Assembly (NCBI GenBank): GCA_029204225.1
Contig: MU836274.1
Coordinates: 1 to 31,185 of the forward strand
Origin: Diphasiastrum complanatum
Taxonomy: Eukaryota; Streptophyta; Lycopodiopsida; Lycopodiales; Lycopodiaceae
Direction of reading: 5' to 3'
DNA length: 31,185 bases
A program made the position numbers and the translations under genes. Numbering within the stretch: the first letter of the stretch is position 1; every line of letters starts with the position of its first letter. Of the stretch, positions 20,425 through 30,972 are shown one piece after another. A model generated the notes under the pieces. That model made no database searches. It was not told where the DNA came from and saw nothing but the letters and a program-made list of their open reading frames with translations.

Positions 20425-21530
20425 TTACCTCTCGTATATTGCGGATGGAGAACCATCCGCATCTGTGTCCATCATCTTGCTGAGCTGACTTCAATCACAA
20501 AAGGTATAATAGGTTAGTTGTGCACTCTAAAAAAAACAAATCAAATTACTTATCAGATACTTGATGAGAAATACTTACTTCTGCATCAACAATCTCCAGG
20601 TGGCTATTTACAGTGGCCCCATTCGGCCTTGGCAAAAATTGCAACATTGTGTTGTACATGACGTCCATTTCGGCATGGCTAGAGCTCAAAGAATTCATCT
20701 TTGAACAGATGGGATTAATGATCCCATTCAAGTCTTCCCTAAGGGAGATTACATGCATACTCCAATGCTTACTGCAAACAAGAGATAAGTAGTTAGACTG
20801 AAAGAATTACAATACCGAAAACAAAATGTTACTTGAATATATTCTATATAATCACTTACTTTTGGCAGTATGGAATAATGAGGACTTTGGTCTCCGAAGT
20901 TGTATGGAAAAGATACTTCGTCCCCTGAGTTGGACTATGAAGGTTGTGTGCAAAAAAGGACAGCACAACCCCAATGTCCTTACTATTATCACATTTACAT
21001 CTATTTACAAAATATATCAAACTAGCCTTTACAACTGGATCTGATATATCTTTATTTATGTGATTGACATAATTAATTGAGCTTAGACAAAAAGAAAATT
21101 GAACTCCTAACTTATCTATCTCTTTGGCAACATACTCATCAAAAACCACATATCTCTCAAAATCCAAAAATGAATCTTTCAAATCAACATGAAATCTTAC
21201 ACAAAGATCTTTATAAAAATCATCTACTAAACTCTTATCTAGATCCGATATTATTTTACCTACAGTAGAGGTCATATCATTGTGGGATGGAATGGAGGGA
21301 ATGGAGGAGGAACTACTTGAATAGTTAGGGGTGGTGGGAGGAGAAGAACGCTAGGTAGACTGGAGTGATGGTCCAACCATAGGACGAGAGATACGAGGGG
21401 GGGATGGTGACTAGCTAGAGCTAAGTACTACTCTTTGTCTGGTAGGCTTGGTGGGTTTGGTCTGCTTTCTCCTTCTTTGTTTATGAACAGGCCTTCTCTC
21501 TGTAGGTGGTGGACTAGAGGTGAAGCCACT
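20425..21530 (-). pseudogene. Ulp1-like (C48) cysteine protease gene relic, multi-exon
   Basis: Three exons join in phase. Exon A (from about 21530 to 20860) encodes a basic, Pro/Ser/Thr-rich region (RRRKQTKPTKPTRQR, then SSSSSIPSIPSHND) and a folded part with DLDKSLVDDFYKDLC. It ends KVLIIPYCQ at a GTAAGT donor. Exon B (20771-20579) opens after TTGTTTGCAG and gives KHWSMHVISLRED and MNSLSSSHAEM, ending at another GTAAGT. Exon C (20484-20425) is short and may end at TAA or continue through a further donor. The pattern IIPYC-N-KHW-hydrophobic, then x-S-L, is the core of Ulp1/SENP-type SUMO proteases, in which the His is catalytic and the later Asp (usually DSL) pairs with it. Here that Asp is Asn (NSL), and the Gln/Cys half is not found. 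Two TAG codons break exon A. Ulp1-like domains are common cargo of plant Mutator- and CACTA-type transposons. Confidence 0.5.
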
Positions 21531-21542
21531 CTTAGAAACCTG

Positions 21543-21935
21543 ATCGTATGTACTCCTCAGCCTCATGACAAGATGCATGTTTTGAGGCATGAGCATAACT
21601 CTCTTGGTGTGCACAGTGCAAAGAGTAGAGTCCTCATAGAATTTAACCTGACTGACGAGGAGGATTTGGTAAGTACATTGTCTCACTAAAAGTATTTACT
21701 ATCCAATGTGTAACTGATGATTGATCTGCTAGTTTGACTAACACTTGATTATGTGTTGTAGGAAATCATTGAAGTTGATGCCTTTGCTAGCAGGCATGGA
21801 GGATTGAGAGAGAGACAAGGCGGGAGACATAAGGATGTCTCATTGGCTTATTACTTGAAATATTTTGTAAATAACAAAATTTGTATTCTTCATGAAAGGT
21901 TTTTTGTGAATGCGAATTTTAATCATGGCCATTAA
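21543..21935 (+). pseudogene. two-exon fragment of an unrecognised gene, plus strand
   Basis: An open stretch containing PHDKMHVLRHEHNSLGVHS and FNLTDEEDL ends at 21668 with a textbook GTAAGT donor. A 93-bp intron closes with GTTGTAG at 21761. The next exon continues in the same phase (EIIEVDAFASRHGGLRERQ and on) for 57 codons to TAA at 21935. The agreement of both sites with one frame supports real splicing. The left end meets the opposite-strand protease relic, so one of the two was probably inserted or rearranged. No family is recognised. Confidence 0.35.
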
Positions 21936-22377
21936 GGCCCTATCTTTTTTTGCCTAGGGGCATAAATATCCAAAAGATACATATAAAATCATTTTTGTCA
22001 AAAGAGATGTTGCTCTTAAAGTGTTCAATTACGTGCCATAAAATGTTCCTATGAGATCATCTGCTCTGGCAATTCTATCAGGATATATAGATCTGAACAA
22101 AAGGAGATCCACTTGATTTTTGGATCCATATGATAGGAAAAAGTTTTTTCATGACCACATAACAAAAATGCAAAAAAATGATTGTACTCTTTTCCATTTA
22201 ATGTATGTGAAATTTGAGAATTTTTTATCAAACGCATTTGATCTTTATTGAATGCCATCAATCTAGTTTTGGCTTATAAATTTACATGCTTTTTTTAATC
22301 TTTGATATTCAGTTGATCTTGTTGTGTATCAAACTTGAGCCCGTCTATAAAACCATTGGAATAGCTGAATAATGTAA
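21936..22377. other. no supported gene
   Basis: A minus frame of 70 codons (22049-22261) is present and could be a remnant linking the two minus-strand relics on either side. It has no motif I can name. Confidence 0.3.
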
Positions 22378-23690
22378 CTATTTTTTGAGGATGTCCCAGC
22401 CACCCGAACTACATCTACAAACTCTATTGTTGTTTTCTCCAATAGGAGTGCATCTGCATATGAAAGTGTCTTTTTTAAGCACTTCAACCATATTATCGAG
22501 CTCTTTCCAAAATTCAACCTTCTTTGCCCTTGTTGTTCCTTTATATTTAAAGTCTTGTGTTGCAAAAATAACATCTTTCCAAACCAAGTATTGGATCTTA
22601 GACGACTCTTTAGAATGATTTGATAAAAATCGACGAGCTTTGAGTCCTCCTATGCTAGGTTTACTGGGTACGTTTCCTGTTTTTCCCAAAAGCTTTTCAT
22701 CTTTTTGTATTTTAACATGTCCTTTATGAAGGCCTGCTTTTGACAACACTTTCTCTAATCGAGCTATTGCTTGTTTTGATGCTGACTCTAGCTTAGTACT
22801 CCATGCAAATAAAATATGAAGGTACATTAATTTCTCTATGATGCTCACCTCTCTATGAAGTGTGCAAATATGAACATTCTATAAAGGAATTGGTAGTATT
22901 GGTTTCCATTTGGGATCTTCAATATCTCTTGAAACTCTTGTGCTCCTTGAAATGTCATTTGATGATTTCATACAATATAGACATGGATGTTTTACATTTG
23001 CTCCATGAGATACATTGAACATACATTTCAATGACTTCAAGTCTCCAATTAAATGCCATTCCACAAAAAATTCACCTATGTCAGGAACACTAAGTACTTT
23101 GCCATTCATATGATCCTTTATGATATCTGGATAACTTGTTATGCTAAAAATCTAGGAAAGAACATCGTGATCCTCTTTGATAACCTGTCCAACATATGGA
23201 ATCACAAGCTTTTATATATTCAAAACAATTACCAAAAGAAATTGCACATGAATAACAGTCTTTTTTACTTGAAAACATGCTAGCCATTATATGTTGTTTT
23301 CTAATTGCACATTGAAGTTGAGATCCCTTGAGTTTGTTGCATTGTTCAATGCTCCATTCAAGAGAGTAATACTTACTCTTTCCAACTTTTGTCCTTTTAT
23401 AACTTCCGATTCATCTAGCTTGACCACCAGAATAAGTTTGCTCATAGTAACACTTGTAATATTATAGAATTTCACTGTAAATCTCAATAAATGATTCAAA
23501 TTCACAAATTGCCAGACTTTGAATTGTAAAGGAGTTTTGGATTTCGAACTACTATTTGAGTAAGTTTTTTTGTTTGCAAAAACAATGCATGAACAAAGTA
23601 ATACTTTGCAAATATAATGGAGTCAGGTTCAATGTGTACGAGACTTTGGAAGCTACTTGTGTTGGAGGGTTTGCGGATATTGAGGCAACC
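22378..23690 (-). pseudogene. long degenerate ORF, probable transposon protein of unknown family
   Basis: One minus-strand frame can be read for more than 430 codons with only five stops before its end. Those at 23287-23289 and 23212-23214 are TAA; 23152-23154 and 22879-22881 are TAG; a further TAG lies at the N-terminal edge. Readable blocks include HIEPDSIIFAKYYFVHALFL, LVVKLDESEVIKGQKLERVS, VEWHLIGDLKSLKCMF with HPCLYCMK (a C-x-x-C pair), NVHICTLHRE, and a Lys-rich C-terminal half. The periodic hydrophobic pattern and the lack of indels show it was once coding. The CLYC pair and the charged C-terminus would suit a DNA-binding or transposase-associated protein, but I cannot name the family. 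It reads toward the Ulp1-like relic on the same strand, so the two may be genes of one element. Confidence 0.5.
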
Positions 23691-24436
<746 letters not shown>

Positions 24437-24440
24437 ATTT

Positions 24441-24458
24441 TGACATCGTTGTCAGGGA
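24441..24458 (+). other. decayed tRNA-Asp-type primer-binding site of a gypsy element
   Basis: TGACATCGTTGTCAGGGA matches the plant gypsy primer-binding site TGGCGCCGTTGCCGGGGA at 13 of 18 bases. All five differences are transitions (G to A or C to T), the direction expected from methylcytosine deamination. It starts four bases after the likely LTR end. Confidence 0.6.
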
Positions 24459-26164
24459 GCTATGCCAATTTTTTATTTTTCAGCATGTATTTGATTCATG
24501 GATGGATGTTAGCTTGCATTTAGGCATCTTGTTTTGTTAAAGCTATATTTTGGGTTAAATTGGGAGAGATCTTGCTTGATTTAAGTGGATTTTCTTGTTT
24601 GAAATCTAATTTAATTGTTGAGTAGGAGAATTCATACAGATCATCATTCTTAAGATCCATTTTGATATGAAAAATTTAGAGAAAACAATAAAAATCGTTG
24701 ATTTCTGCCATATTGCTGAAAAAGAGGGCAAAATTGTCATCAGTCTTGATAACTTTTTGTTCCTTGGCAACCAACCTTTGTCGACTTGTAGATAGTACCA
24801 CCTTTATACAGAGAATCTTCAGTGTAAAGGGCAAAGGTTACTTTTCAGCCGATTTTCAGAAACAGAATAAGAACCACCAAAGACCCTAAAATCCTAAAAA
24901 ATATAGAAAACCAATCTTTACCTATTCTATTGTACCTATATTTGCTGACCCAGATCTATCTATTGCCAGGTCAGTGAAGGTTAAAACTAAAAATAGAATT
25001 CTAAAGTGACTGTTCATTAGTTGTTGGTAACCTTTCGTAGAAAGTTTAATACCTTTTTGCAAAATTATCAGTTCTTTGAGAGGAACCTTCGCTAGAGTCA
25101 GAGTCAGTCCAACATACTATTTTTGATAATCAGTGAGTTGGGCGAACATTAACTCAATGTCAATTGTCATATTAATTTATTTTTGTCAAAAAGTGCTCTT
25201 TTTTGCAAAAATGCAATGTTTTCAGAGCATTTAATTTGCAATTGTAGTATTTTGCACATGTACTATTTGTTCTAATTAAATTTTCTAGATACGCACTATG
25301 GTTATGATAATTGAAAGCAAGTTAAATATTTGAATTAAGATGTTTTGGACGTTCTACTAGGAGATTTCATTTAGGTTTTGCACACACACATAAGGGTGTA
25401 ATGAGATACTAGTTTGCAAACGGGTGACTAGTATTGACTATTTTTAATAATGCCACTGGGTGCGAAGATCTCATACTTGAACATGTTTTTTTTGTTGCGA
25501 GGCTGTCGCTTGTCATTTTGTCAAATGAGGGCTGCCCCAATGAAGCGTATCATGGCCAAAAAATTTTTCCATAACTCATGTTCATAATCGAAGAGGTTCA
25601 TATGTGTTTGAAATCTTTGCAACTGATGTTGATTGTAGTTGTTCTATGTTGGTATCTTATAAAAAATCACTTTTTATTAACGTTCGATGGTGTACTGTTC
25701 CTTTTCACAAGCGTATCCATATTGATTTTAGGACTTGATGAGTTAATATCTTAATTGCTTTAAAACATAAATTTGTTGTATTTCAAGCAAATCTATGTTC
25801 GTAATATTGTATTTCCCACTCAACAATGTCTTGTTAGGTATAGCAAGTATTAACTGGTGTTACTTTCTCTTGGGTATTGAAAAATTTAGCTCTTCAACAT
25901 GCTCGTCTTGAAATGGTCCAATTGGGTTGTATCCTTAAAACTATTTCATCATCTTTGTCTAATATAGTCTCTAGTGTTGGCGATGGTGTGATTGTTTTTT
26001 AGATTCAAGATGGTGGTCATGTTTTGGTAATGTGACATTCATGTTGAACTGATGTGCGTGTTATCATAGATTACATTGGTGTATGTTGTAAATCAAATAT
26101 TGCATTCATTAGTTTTAGAGGTCTGACTTTTCCAATCATGTGATTTGATTTGTTTTCTAGTTTT
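24459..26164. other. no supported coding sequence
   Basis: This lies downstream of the primer-binding site, where a gypsy leader and gag would be, but I find no gag motif. The sequence is AT-rich. A 63-codon frame at 24698-24889 has no recognisable feature. Confidence 0.4.
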
Positions 26165-26579
26165 TTTTTTTTCTTTTAAGCCTAAAGAAGTTTGGGACAT
26201 CCTGATCTCACTATATAATGTGAGAGACATAACTACTAAGTTACATCTTCGAAGAAAATTCTTCACACTCAAGATGTCGAACAATGATTTTCTTCAAAAT
26301 CATATTAATCAGTTTAGGAATCTCTTATAACAGATGGCTGTTGTCGGATCAGTCATAGACGATCAATGCAATTATGACATGCTTTCAAGCCTACCCTCTA
26401 CATATGAGAACTGGGTGATGATCATCATGACACACTCAGATTTAACTCTTACTAGAATTATCACTATGTTGCTGCAAGAAGATAAGCAAAAAAGTCAAGA
26501 CACTTCGTCTACCTCTTCGTCTCATGCTCTATATGTCAACAAGGGCTCGAAACGACAAAAGCAGAAAAGCTCTAAGTAG
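26165..26579 (+). pseudogene. copia gag fragment
   Basis: The frame opens with KEVWDILISLYNV and continues LHLRRKFFTLKMSNND, the typical UBN2 gag pattern (W-x-x-L, then L-x-x-F-x-x-L-x-M). It then reads MLSSLPSTYENWVMIIM, equivalent to the L-x-L-P-x-x-Y part near the gag C-terminus. A TAA at 26328-26330 and the closing TAG at 26577-26579 are each one C-to-T step from Gln codons. The N-terminal ~70 residues are missing. Confidence 0.85.
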
Positions 26580-26644
26580 TCTGCATCGAATTAGAAACAG
26601 ACTCAAAGTCAAGAACAATTATGGAATCGAAGAAGAATATGTTT

Positions 26645-26686
26645 TGTAGATATTGCAAGCGCAATAACCATGAGATCCAAGATTGC
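26645..26686 (+). pseudogene. retroviral-type CCHC zinc knuckle
   Basis: The frame reads CRYCKRNNHEIQDC, a perfect C-x2-C-x4-H-x4-C nucleocapsid knuckle that binds RNA at the gag C-terminus. It is in a different frame from the gag fragment before it, so a frameshift lies between 26580 and 26645. It shares its frame with the protease that follows. Confidence 0.9.
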
Positions 26687-26764
26687 CGAATTCTCAAAGC
26701 AAAGAATGCAGCCAAGCAACCGGATCAACAAGCAAATATAGTTACAACATCTCCTTAAGTCAAA

Positions 26765-27615
26765 ATGGATGAAGACGCTTTTATGGTCAAAGACAAATAC
26801 GCAAATTCAGATGATTTGTGGTTTCTGGATTCTAGAGCTACACAACATATGACCAATCATCATGAGATTTTTTATTCCTATACGCCTTACAACACACAGA
26901 AGTATGTTCATCTTGGTGACGATAGTACTCACACTATCAAAGGTGAAGGTACTATAAGATTACGGTTCTAGCATGATCAATTCAAACTATTGTCAAAAGT
27001 CTTGTATGTTCCTAAACTCTCTACAAATCTTTTATCAATAAGTAGAATTACAGATTTAGGTCATAAGGTGAAATTTGAGTCTGATCAATGCAGAATTATC
27101 GATAAGAGTAATAAGGTCCTTGCACTCCGCAAGAGACATGGATGCTTATATAGATTGGCACATTGTTATTCTGATTCTAATCAAGCCTTGAAAACCTCTG
27201 TTCTTGTCAATAAAGCATTACTATGGCATCATCGCTTAGGACACTTGAATCACACATCTGTATCGAACATGTCCAAACAATTCCTAGCACTTGGTCTCAA
27301 CTATCCTTTTGGTAAAGTCGATCTCCCTATCTGCCATAGCTGCATCCTTGGAAAGCATACTAAGATTCATTTTAGATCAAGTCATAGGCATGTAGCAAAA
27401 GGTCTGTTAGATGGTGTTCATTCAGATATATGTGGACCTATGCAAACTCCTTCATTATTAGATGTAAAGTATTTCGTTACTTTTTTTGCCAAATTCTCTT
27501 GAAGAATAGTTGTTTATTTCATTAAGCAAAAATCAGAAGCTTTTATCAAGTTCAGACAATTCAAAGAGCATGCAGAAAATCAGTCTGGTAAAAGAATTAA
27601 AACATCGAGGTCCGA
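26765..27615 (+). pseudogene. copia protease, pre-integrase and integrase N-terminal half
   Basis: LWFLDSRATQHMT is the aspartic protease site, where D-S-G-A is expected. Gly is replaced by Arg (AGA, one G-to-A change from GGA), which should inactivate it. VLYVPKLSTNLLSISRI follows, as normal for copia. LLWHHRLGHLNHTS and ICHSCILGKHTK supply the His and Cys residues of the HHCC zinc site. VHSDICGPM contains the first catalytic Asp of the integrase core. TAG at 26969-26971 and TGA at 27500-27502 are internal stops, each one C-to-T from CAG or CGA. The frame is cut at 27615 by the nested LTR. Confidence 0.9.
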
Positions 27616-28719
27616 TTTTGACAAATCCCCAAGATACTCAGATAGAGCTACCCAAAAGGTCTCTGAGAAGATGAGATGAACAAAGACTGAGAGCCAAGAA
27701 ATACTAGTCAGTATTGTCAAGTACGAATTGTGTAAGCCTCATGGTGAATCTCGAAAGATGGAATGACCATGTAGGAACTAGTATTTCTAGGCAAATGTAA
27801 TAAATGCAAATAGACCTCTCTTAAAGAAAGTAGAGTGAGCCACCTTTTGATGGTGACCTCTAGTGGAGGGCAATATTCCACTTGTAATTTGTGAAATGTG
27901 GAAATTTCACTAGGATGCCACCTAAGGAGCTCTCTTGCTTATTTAAGAGACTCCCTCTTTGTGAAGAGGAACTTTTTGTGTATTGTATCAACTCCATGCT
28001 GAAATAAGAAGAGCCTCCACGAGTTAGGTGCATCCATTGAGCTCCTTGATCATGCTTGTTTCTTGAGTGATGCATTCATGATCTTGCCCTTCTCTCCTTT
28101 GTGTGTGGTTGTGGTTTGTAGAGTGGATTAGATTTCCTGCTTTCCTAGAGTGGATTAGTTTTTATTTCTTGTTTGTCGATTAATGTACGAATTAGCATTC
28201 AGGTAAACTAAAAGGCTACAAATGTAGTATAAATCTTGCATATCCTCCAACATTCTAGTTCTTGATGTTCTTGGGATGTCCAAGAATCAAAAGACTGGCT
28301 GGTTTCTTGATTTTTGGACTTCTAAAATGTTGTAGATTAGTTGCTTGTTTAAGGTCTGTGGACTAATGTAGGTGTAGCTTAGTTATAGAGTGGTTTGGAT
28401 CTGATTGTAACTCGGTTTTAGAGTAGGTAGCTATAGAAACTATTGAATGTTCATTTGGGCCGCATGATGATCTGTAAATGAATGTTCACGGCTTGCATCT
28501 CTGTTTGAGTGTGAGTGCTTTCAAGAGAGAATGACCTTGAGTTGTCCTCTGACAAGTAGGACAAAATATCACAATGATAATCAGTCTCCTCTACCTGGCC
28601 TGGGCATTGTAACAAATAAGAAAACAGCCAATTAATGCCCAAATGAGCCTGATAACAGGCCGAAATAGTGCTGAAACTAAGAAGAGACAAAGATCGAGTA
28701 AACAGAGGATCTGTCAACA
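27616..28719. mobile_element. 1,104-bp solo LTR nested in the copia integrase
   Basis: The insert starts TTTTGACAAATCCCC and ends GAGGATCTGTCAACA. The reverse complement of the end, TGTTGACAGATCCTC, matches the start at 12 of 15 bases, consistent with LTR termini of the TG...CA type after one change at the second base. The flanks GTCCGA (27610-27615) and GTCCAA (28720-28725) form a target-site duplication differing only by a G-to-A transition in a CpG. Removing the insert plus one flank rejoins the integrase frame exactly. A TATTTAAG promoter-like box lies at 27940, read on the plus strand. No coding capacity is present. Confidence 0.8.
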
Positions 28720-28993
28720 GTCCAACAACAAGGGAGAATACATCTCCACCAAATTCAAGGAGTACTGCCTCAACAACGACATTGAGCAACAATACATTAC
28801 CTCCCATTCGCCACAGTCAAATGGTCTTGTTGAGAGAAAGAACAGAACCTTAGTAGAATCGACAAAGTGCATGTTATCACATGCGACTTTTTCGAAGTCC
28901 TTCTGGGCTGAAGCTGTTTCCACAACAACTTATATTCAGAACAGATGTCCTACTAAAGAAAAAACACCATTTGAAGTTTGCCCTAAACCCTAA
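28720..28993 (+). pseudogene. copia integrase, C-terminal part of the catalytic core
   Basis: NNKGEYISTKFKEYCLNNDI followed by SPQSNGLVERKNRTLVE is the region between the second catalytic Asp and the catalytic Glu of the DDE integrase. FWAEAVSTTTYIQNRCPT follows, as usual in copia. The frame then breaks near 28990 with a stop and shift. Confidence 0.92.
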
Positions 28994-29035
28994 ACCTTCT
29001 TTATCGAATTTAAAAGTTTTGAATGTACTGCTTAT

Positions 29036-29521
29036 GTGCAGATTCTTCATGATATCAGAAAGAAACTTGACTTCCAAAGTATCAAATGTATTTTCATCAG
29101 CTACGCTACTTCAGATCAAGCCTACAAGTTGTTCAATCCCATCGAGCCAAAGATATTCACTAGCTGGGATGTTATCTACATCGAAGATCATGACCTCAAA
29201 GGAAAAGGCAAAGCCCATTTAGCCAACTTTTCTGACTCGTTCGACATATTGAACTTCGAGGCTCCTCAGTCGACTATTTCCATTGAAGGTCCAAGCTCAT
29301 CTCTTTCCGACGAACAACATATTAACGGCGAATCCGAAGAAGATGATGTCACAGGTCAACAACTACAATATGATGAAAATAATCAACTTCCTCCATTTCC
29401 CAGAAGATCATCAAGGACTAGCAGACCATCTGTGAGGTATATCGACGAGTCTACAGCCCATCTTGTTCAGGAGCCGACGACTATCGAAGAGACACTTAGT
29501 CCACCCAATTCTGATCTCTAG
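29036..29521 (+). pseudogene. copia integrase tail and linker to reverse transcriptase
   Basis: RKKLDFQSIKCIFISYATSD and YKLFNPIEPKIF match the copia domain after integrase (K-D-K-S-x-K-C-x-F-I-G-Y). A long acidic, Ser-rich linker with RRSSRTSRPSVRY follows, as normal before the RT. A TAG at 29519-29521 stands where Gln is expected. Confidence 0.85.
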
Positions 29522-30185
29522 AAAGAAGCTATGGATAAAGAGTATTCATCTCTTATCAAGAACCAGAAATGGATAATTGTCGACTGCTAGCAGAAATGTA
29601 GTTGATTGTAAATGGATTTTCAAAGTCAAGTACAAGGCAGACAGAAGCATGGACAGAAGAAAAGCTTGACTTGTCCGCCCAAAGGATTTTCTCAGGTATA
29701 CAACGTCAATTACACTGAAACCTTCAGTCCAGTAGTCAATTCTATTCAACTTTTGTTATCGTTTGCTGGTGCAGTAGATTTGCAAATACATCAAATGGAT
29801 GTACAGACAACATATCTCAATGGAGTTATCGAAGAAGACATTTACATGGTGCAACCCGGAGGTTATATTATCGAAGGTAAACACAATCATATGTGTAAAC
29901 TTTGTAAGGCACCTTATGGCTTGAAACAATAGCTCGAGCATGGTTACAAAGGATCAATATTTTTCTTATTGATCACGGCTATACACCAAGCTCTTCAGAT
30001 TCTAATGTTTACTTCAAAAAAATACAGTAGTCTTTCATCATAATCACTTTGTATGTGGACGACACATTGCTCTTCGGCAATAGTATCGATCTGCTAAAAA
30101 AAAACAAGTTAATGCTATCTTCCAAATTCGACATGATTGATTTGGGCGAAGCTCATTTCTGTCTTGGATAAATCTGAATTATTGC
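29522..30185 (+). pseudogene. copia reverse transcriptase
   Basis: Recognisable blocks are NVVDCKWIFKVKYKAD, KGFSQVYNVNYTETFSPVV, MDVQTTYLNGVIEEDIYM, APYGLKQ and the catalytic YVDD (30052-30063), which is intact. These sit in at least three frames: shifts lie near 29590, 29685 and 29935, with stops at several Gln or Arg positions. Beyond the YVDD box, FDMIDLGEAHFCLG is readable, and then a deletion removes about 30 codons before the RNase H linker. Confidence 0.9.
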
Positions 30186-30199
30186 AAGTTAACTTTCTC

Positions 30200-30960
30200 A
30201 CCAATGGAACCAGGTTTCAAATTGTTGAAGGACCAATGTCCTCAAACAATCAAAGAAAAGAAACCAATGCGAGAGTATCCTTATCATTCAATAATAGGAT
30301 CTCTTATGTACGCAATGATCTGTATAGACATAGCTTTTGCAATCAGTTCCCTAAGTCAGTTTATGACTAACCCTGGTATAACACATCGAAAGGCTCTTAA
30401 CAGAGTCATGAGATATCTTTGAGTTACTATGGACTTTTGCATTTGTTATGGAGCAGTTGACAACGACAAACTCAATTTAATCAGTGGTTACATAGATGCA
30501 AGTTGGGCAAGAGATGTAGACACTCGAAAATCTACTTCTAGTTTCGCATTCTTCCTCAACAATGGTCTTGTTTCCTGAAACAGTCGTAAGCAATCTTTGA
30601 TAGCTTTATCTTCTACATAATCAAAGTATATTGCAGTCTCACAAGCCACTAAGGAAGCAGTTTGGTTGAGAAACTTACTTTCAAATATCAATCTGAATCA
30701 ATATGCTCTGACCTGATTATTTTGTGATGATCAAAGTGCTATTGCCTTATCAGCCAACCCTAGATTTCATTCTAGGAGTAATCACATTGAACTCAAGTAT
30801 CACTATGTCAAAAGCAAAATTTTTGACAAAGAGCTCAGATTGTAGTACTATCAAACGCAAGATATGACAGAAGATATTTTTACTAAAGCATTAAGCTTGG
30901 ATGCACACAAAAAGTTTTGTGCAGAACTAAGTTTAAAGATCAAGGCATTCATGGATTCAG
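30200..30960 (+). pseudogene. copia RNase H and C-terminal region
   Basis: YHSIIGSLMYAMICIDIAFA is the linker to RNase H. GYIDASWARDVDTRKSTSSF holds the first catalytic Asp. In the following block, where S-T-E-A-E-Y is usual, a TAA (30618-30620) sits where copia elements usually have the catalytic Glu. FCDDQSAIALS supplies the next Asp, and HIELKYHYVKSKIFDKE is the standard copia tail. Other stops occur at about 30420, 30578, 30715 and 30844. Confidence 0.9.
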
Positions 30961-30963
30961 ATT

Positions 30964-30972
30964 AAGGGGGAG
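30964..30972 (+). other. polypurine tract of the copia element
   Basis: AAGGGGGAG directly precedes the TGTTGG start of the 3' LTR, as required for priming of plus-strand synthesis. Confidence 0.85.

Larger units (their letters stand above)
26165..30972 (+). mobile_element. decayed Ty1/copia retrotransposon, 5' truncated, with a nested LTR
   Basis: The order gag, CCHC knuckle, protease, integrase, reverse transcriptase, RNase H, polypurine tract is the copia order (integrase before RT). The left side begins inside gag with no 5' LTR or primer site visible. The right side runs through the polypurine tract into the 3' LTR, which the window end cuts. Many stops and at least four frameshifts rule out autonomous activity. 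A 1,104-bp solo LTR interrupts the integrase. The element codes on the plus strand. Confidence 0.9.

Noticed and set aside
25645-25665. TTGGTATCTTATA as a copia primer-binding site for the plus-strand element
   Set aside because: Only the first seven bases match TGGTATCAGAGC, and it lies 500 bp from recognisable gag with no LTR end before it.
28451-28807. 118-codon minus ORF across the right end of the nested LTR
   Set aside because: It crosses the LTR/integrase boundary and is antisense to a clear integrase frame.
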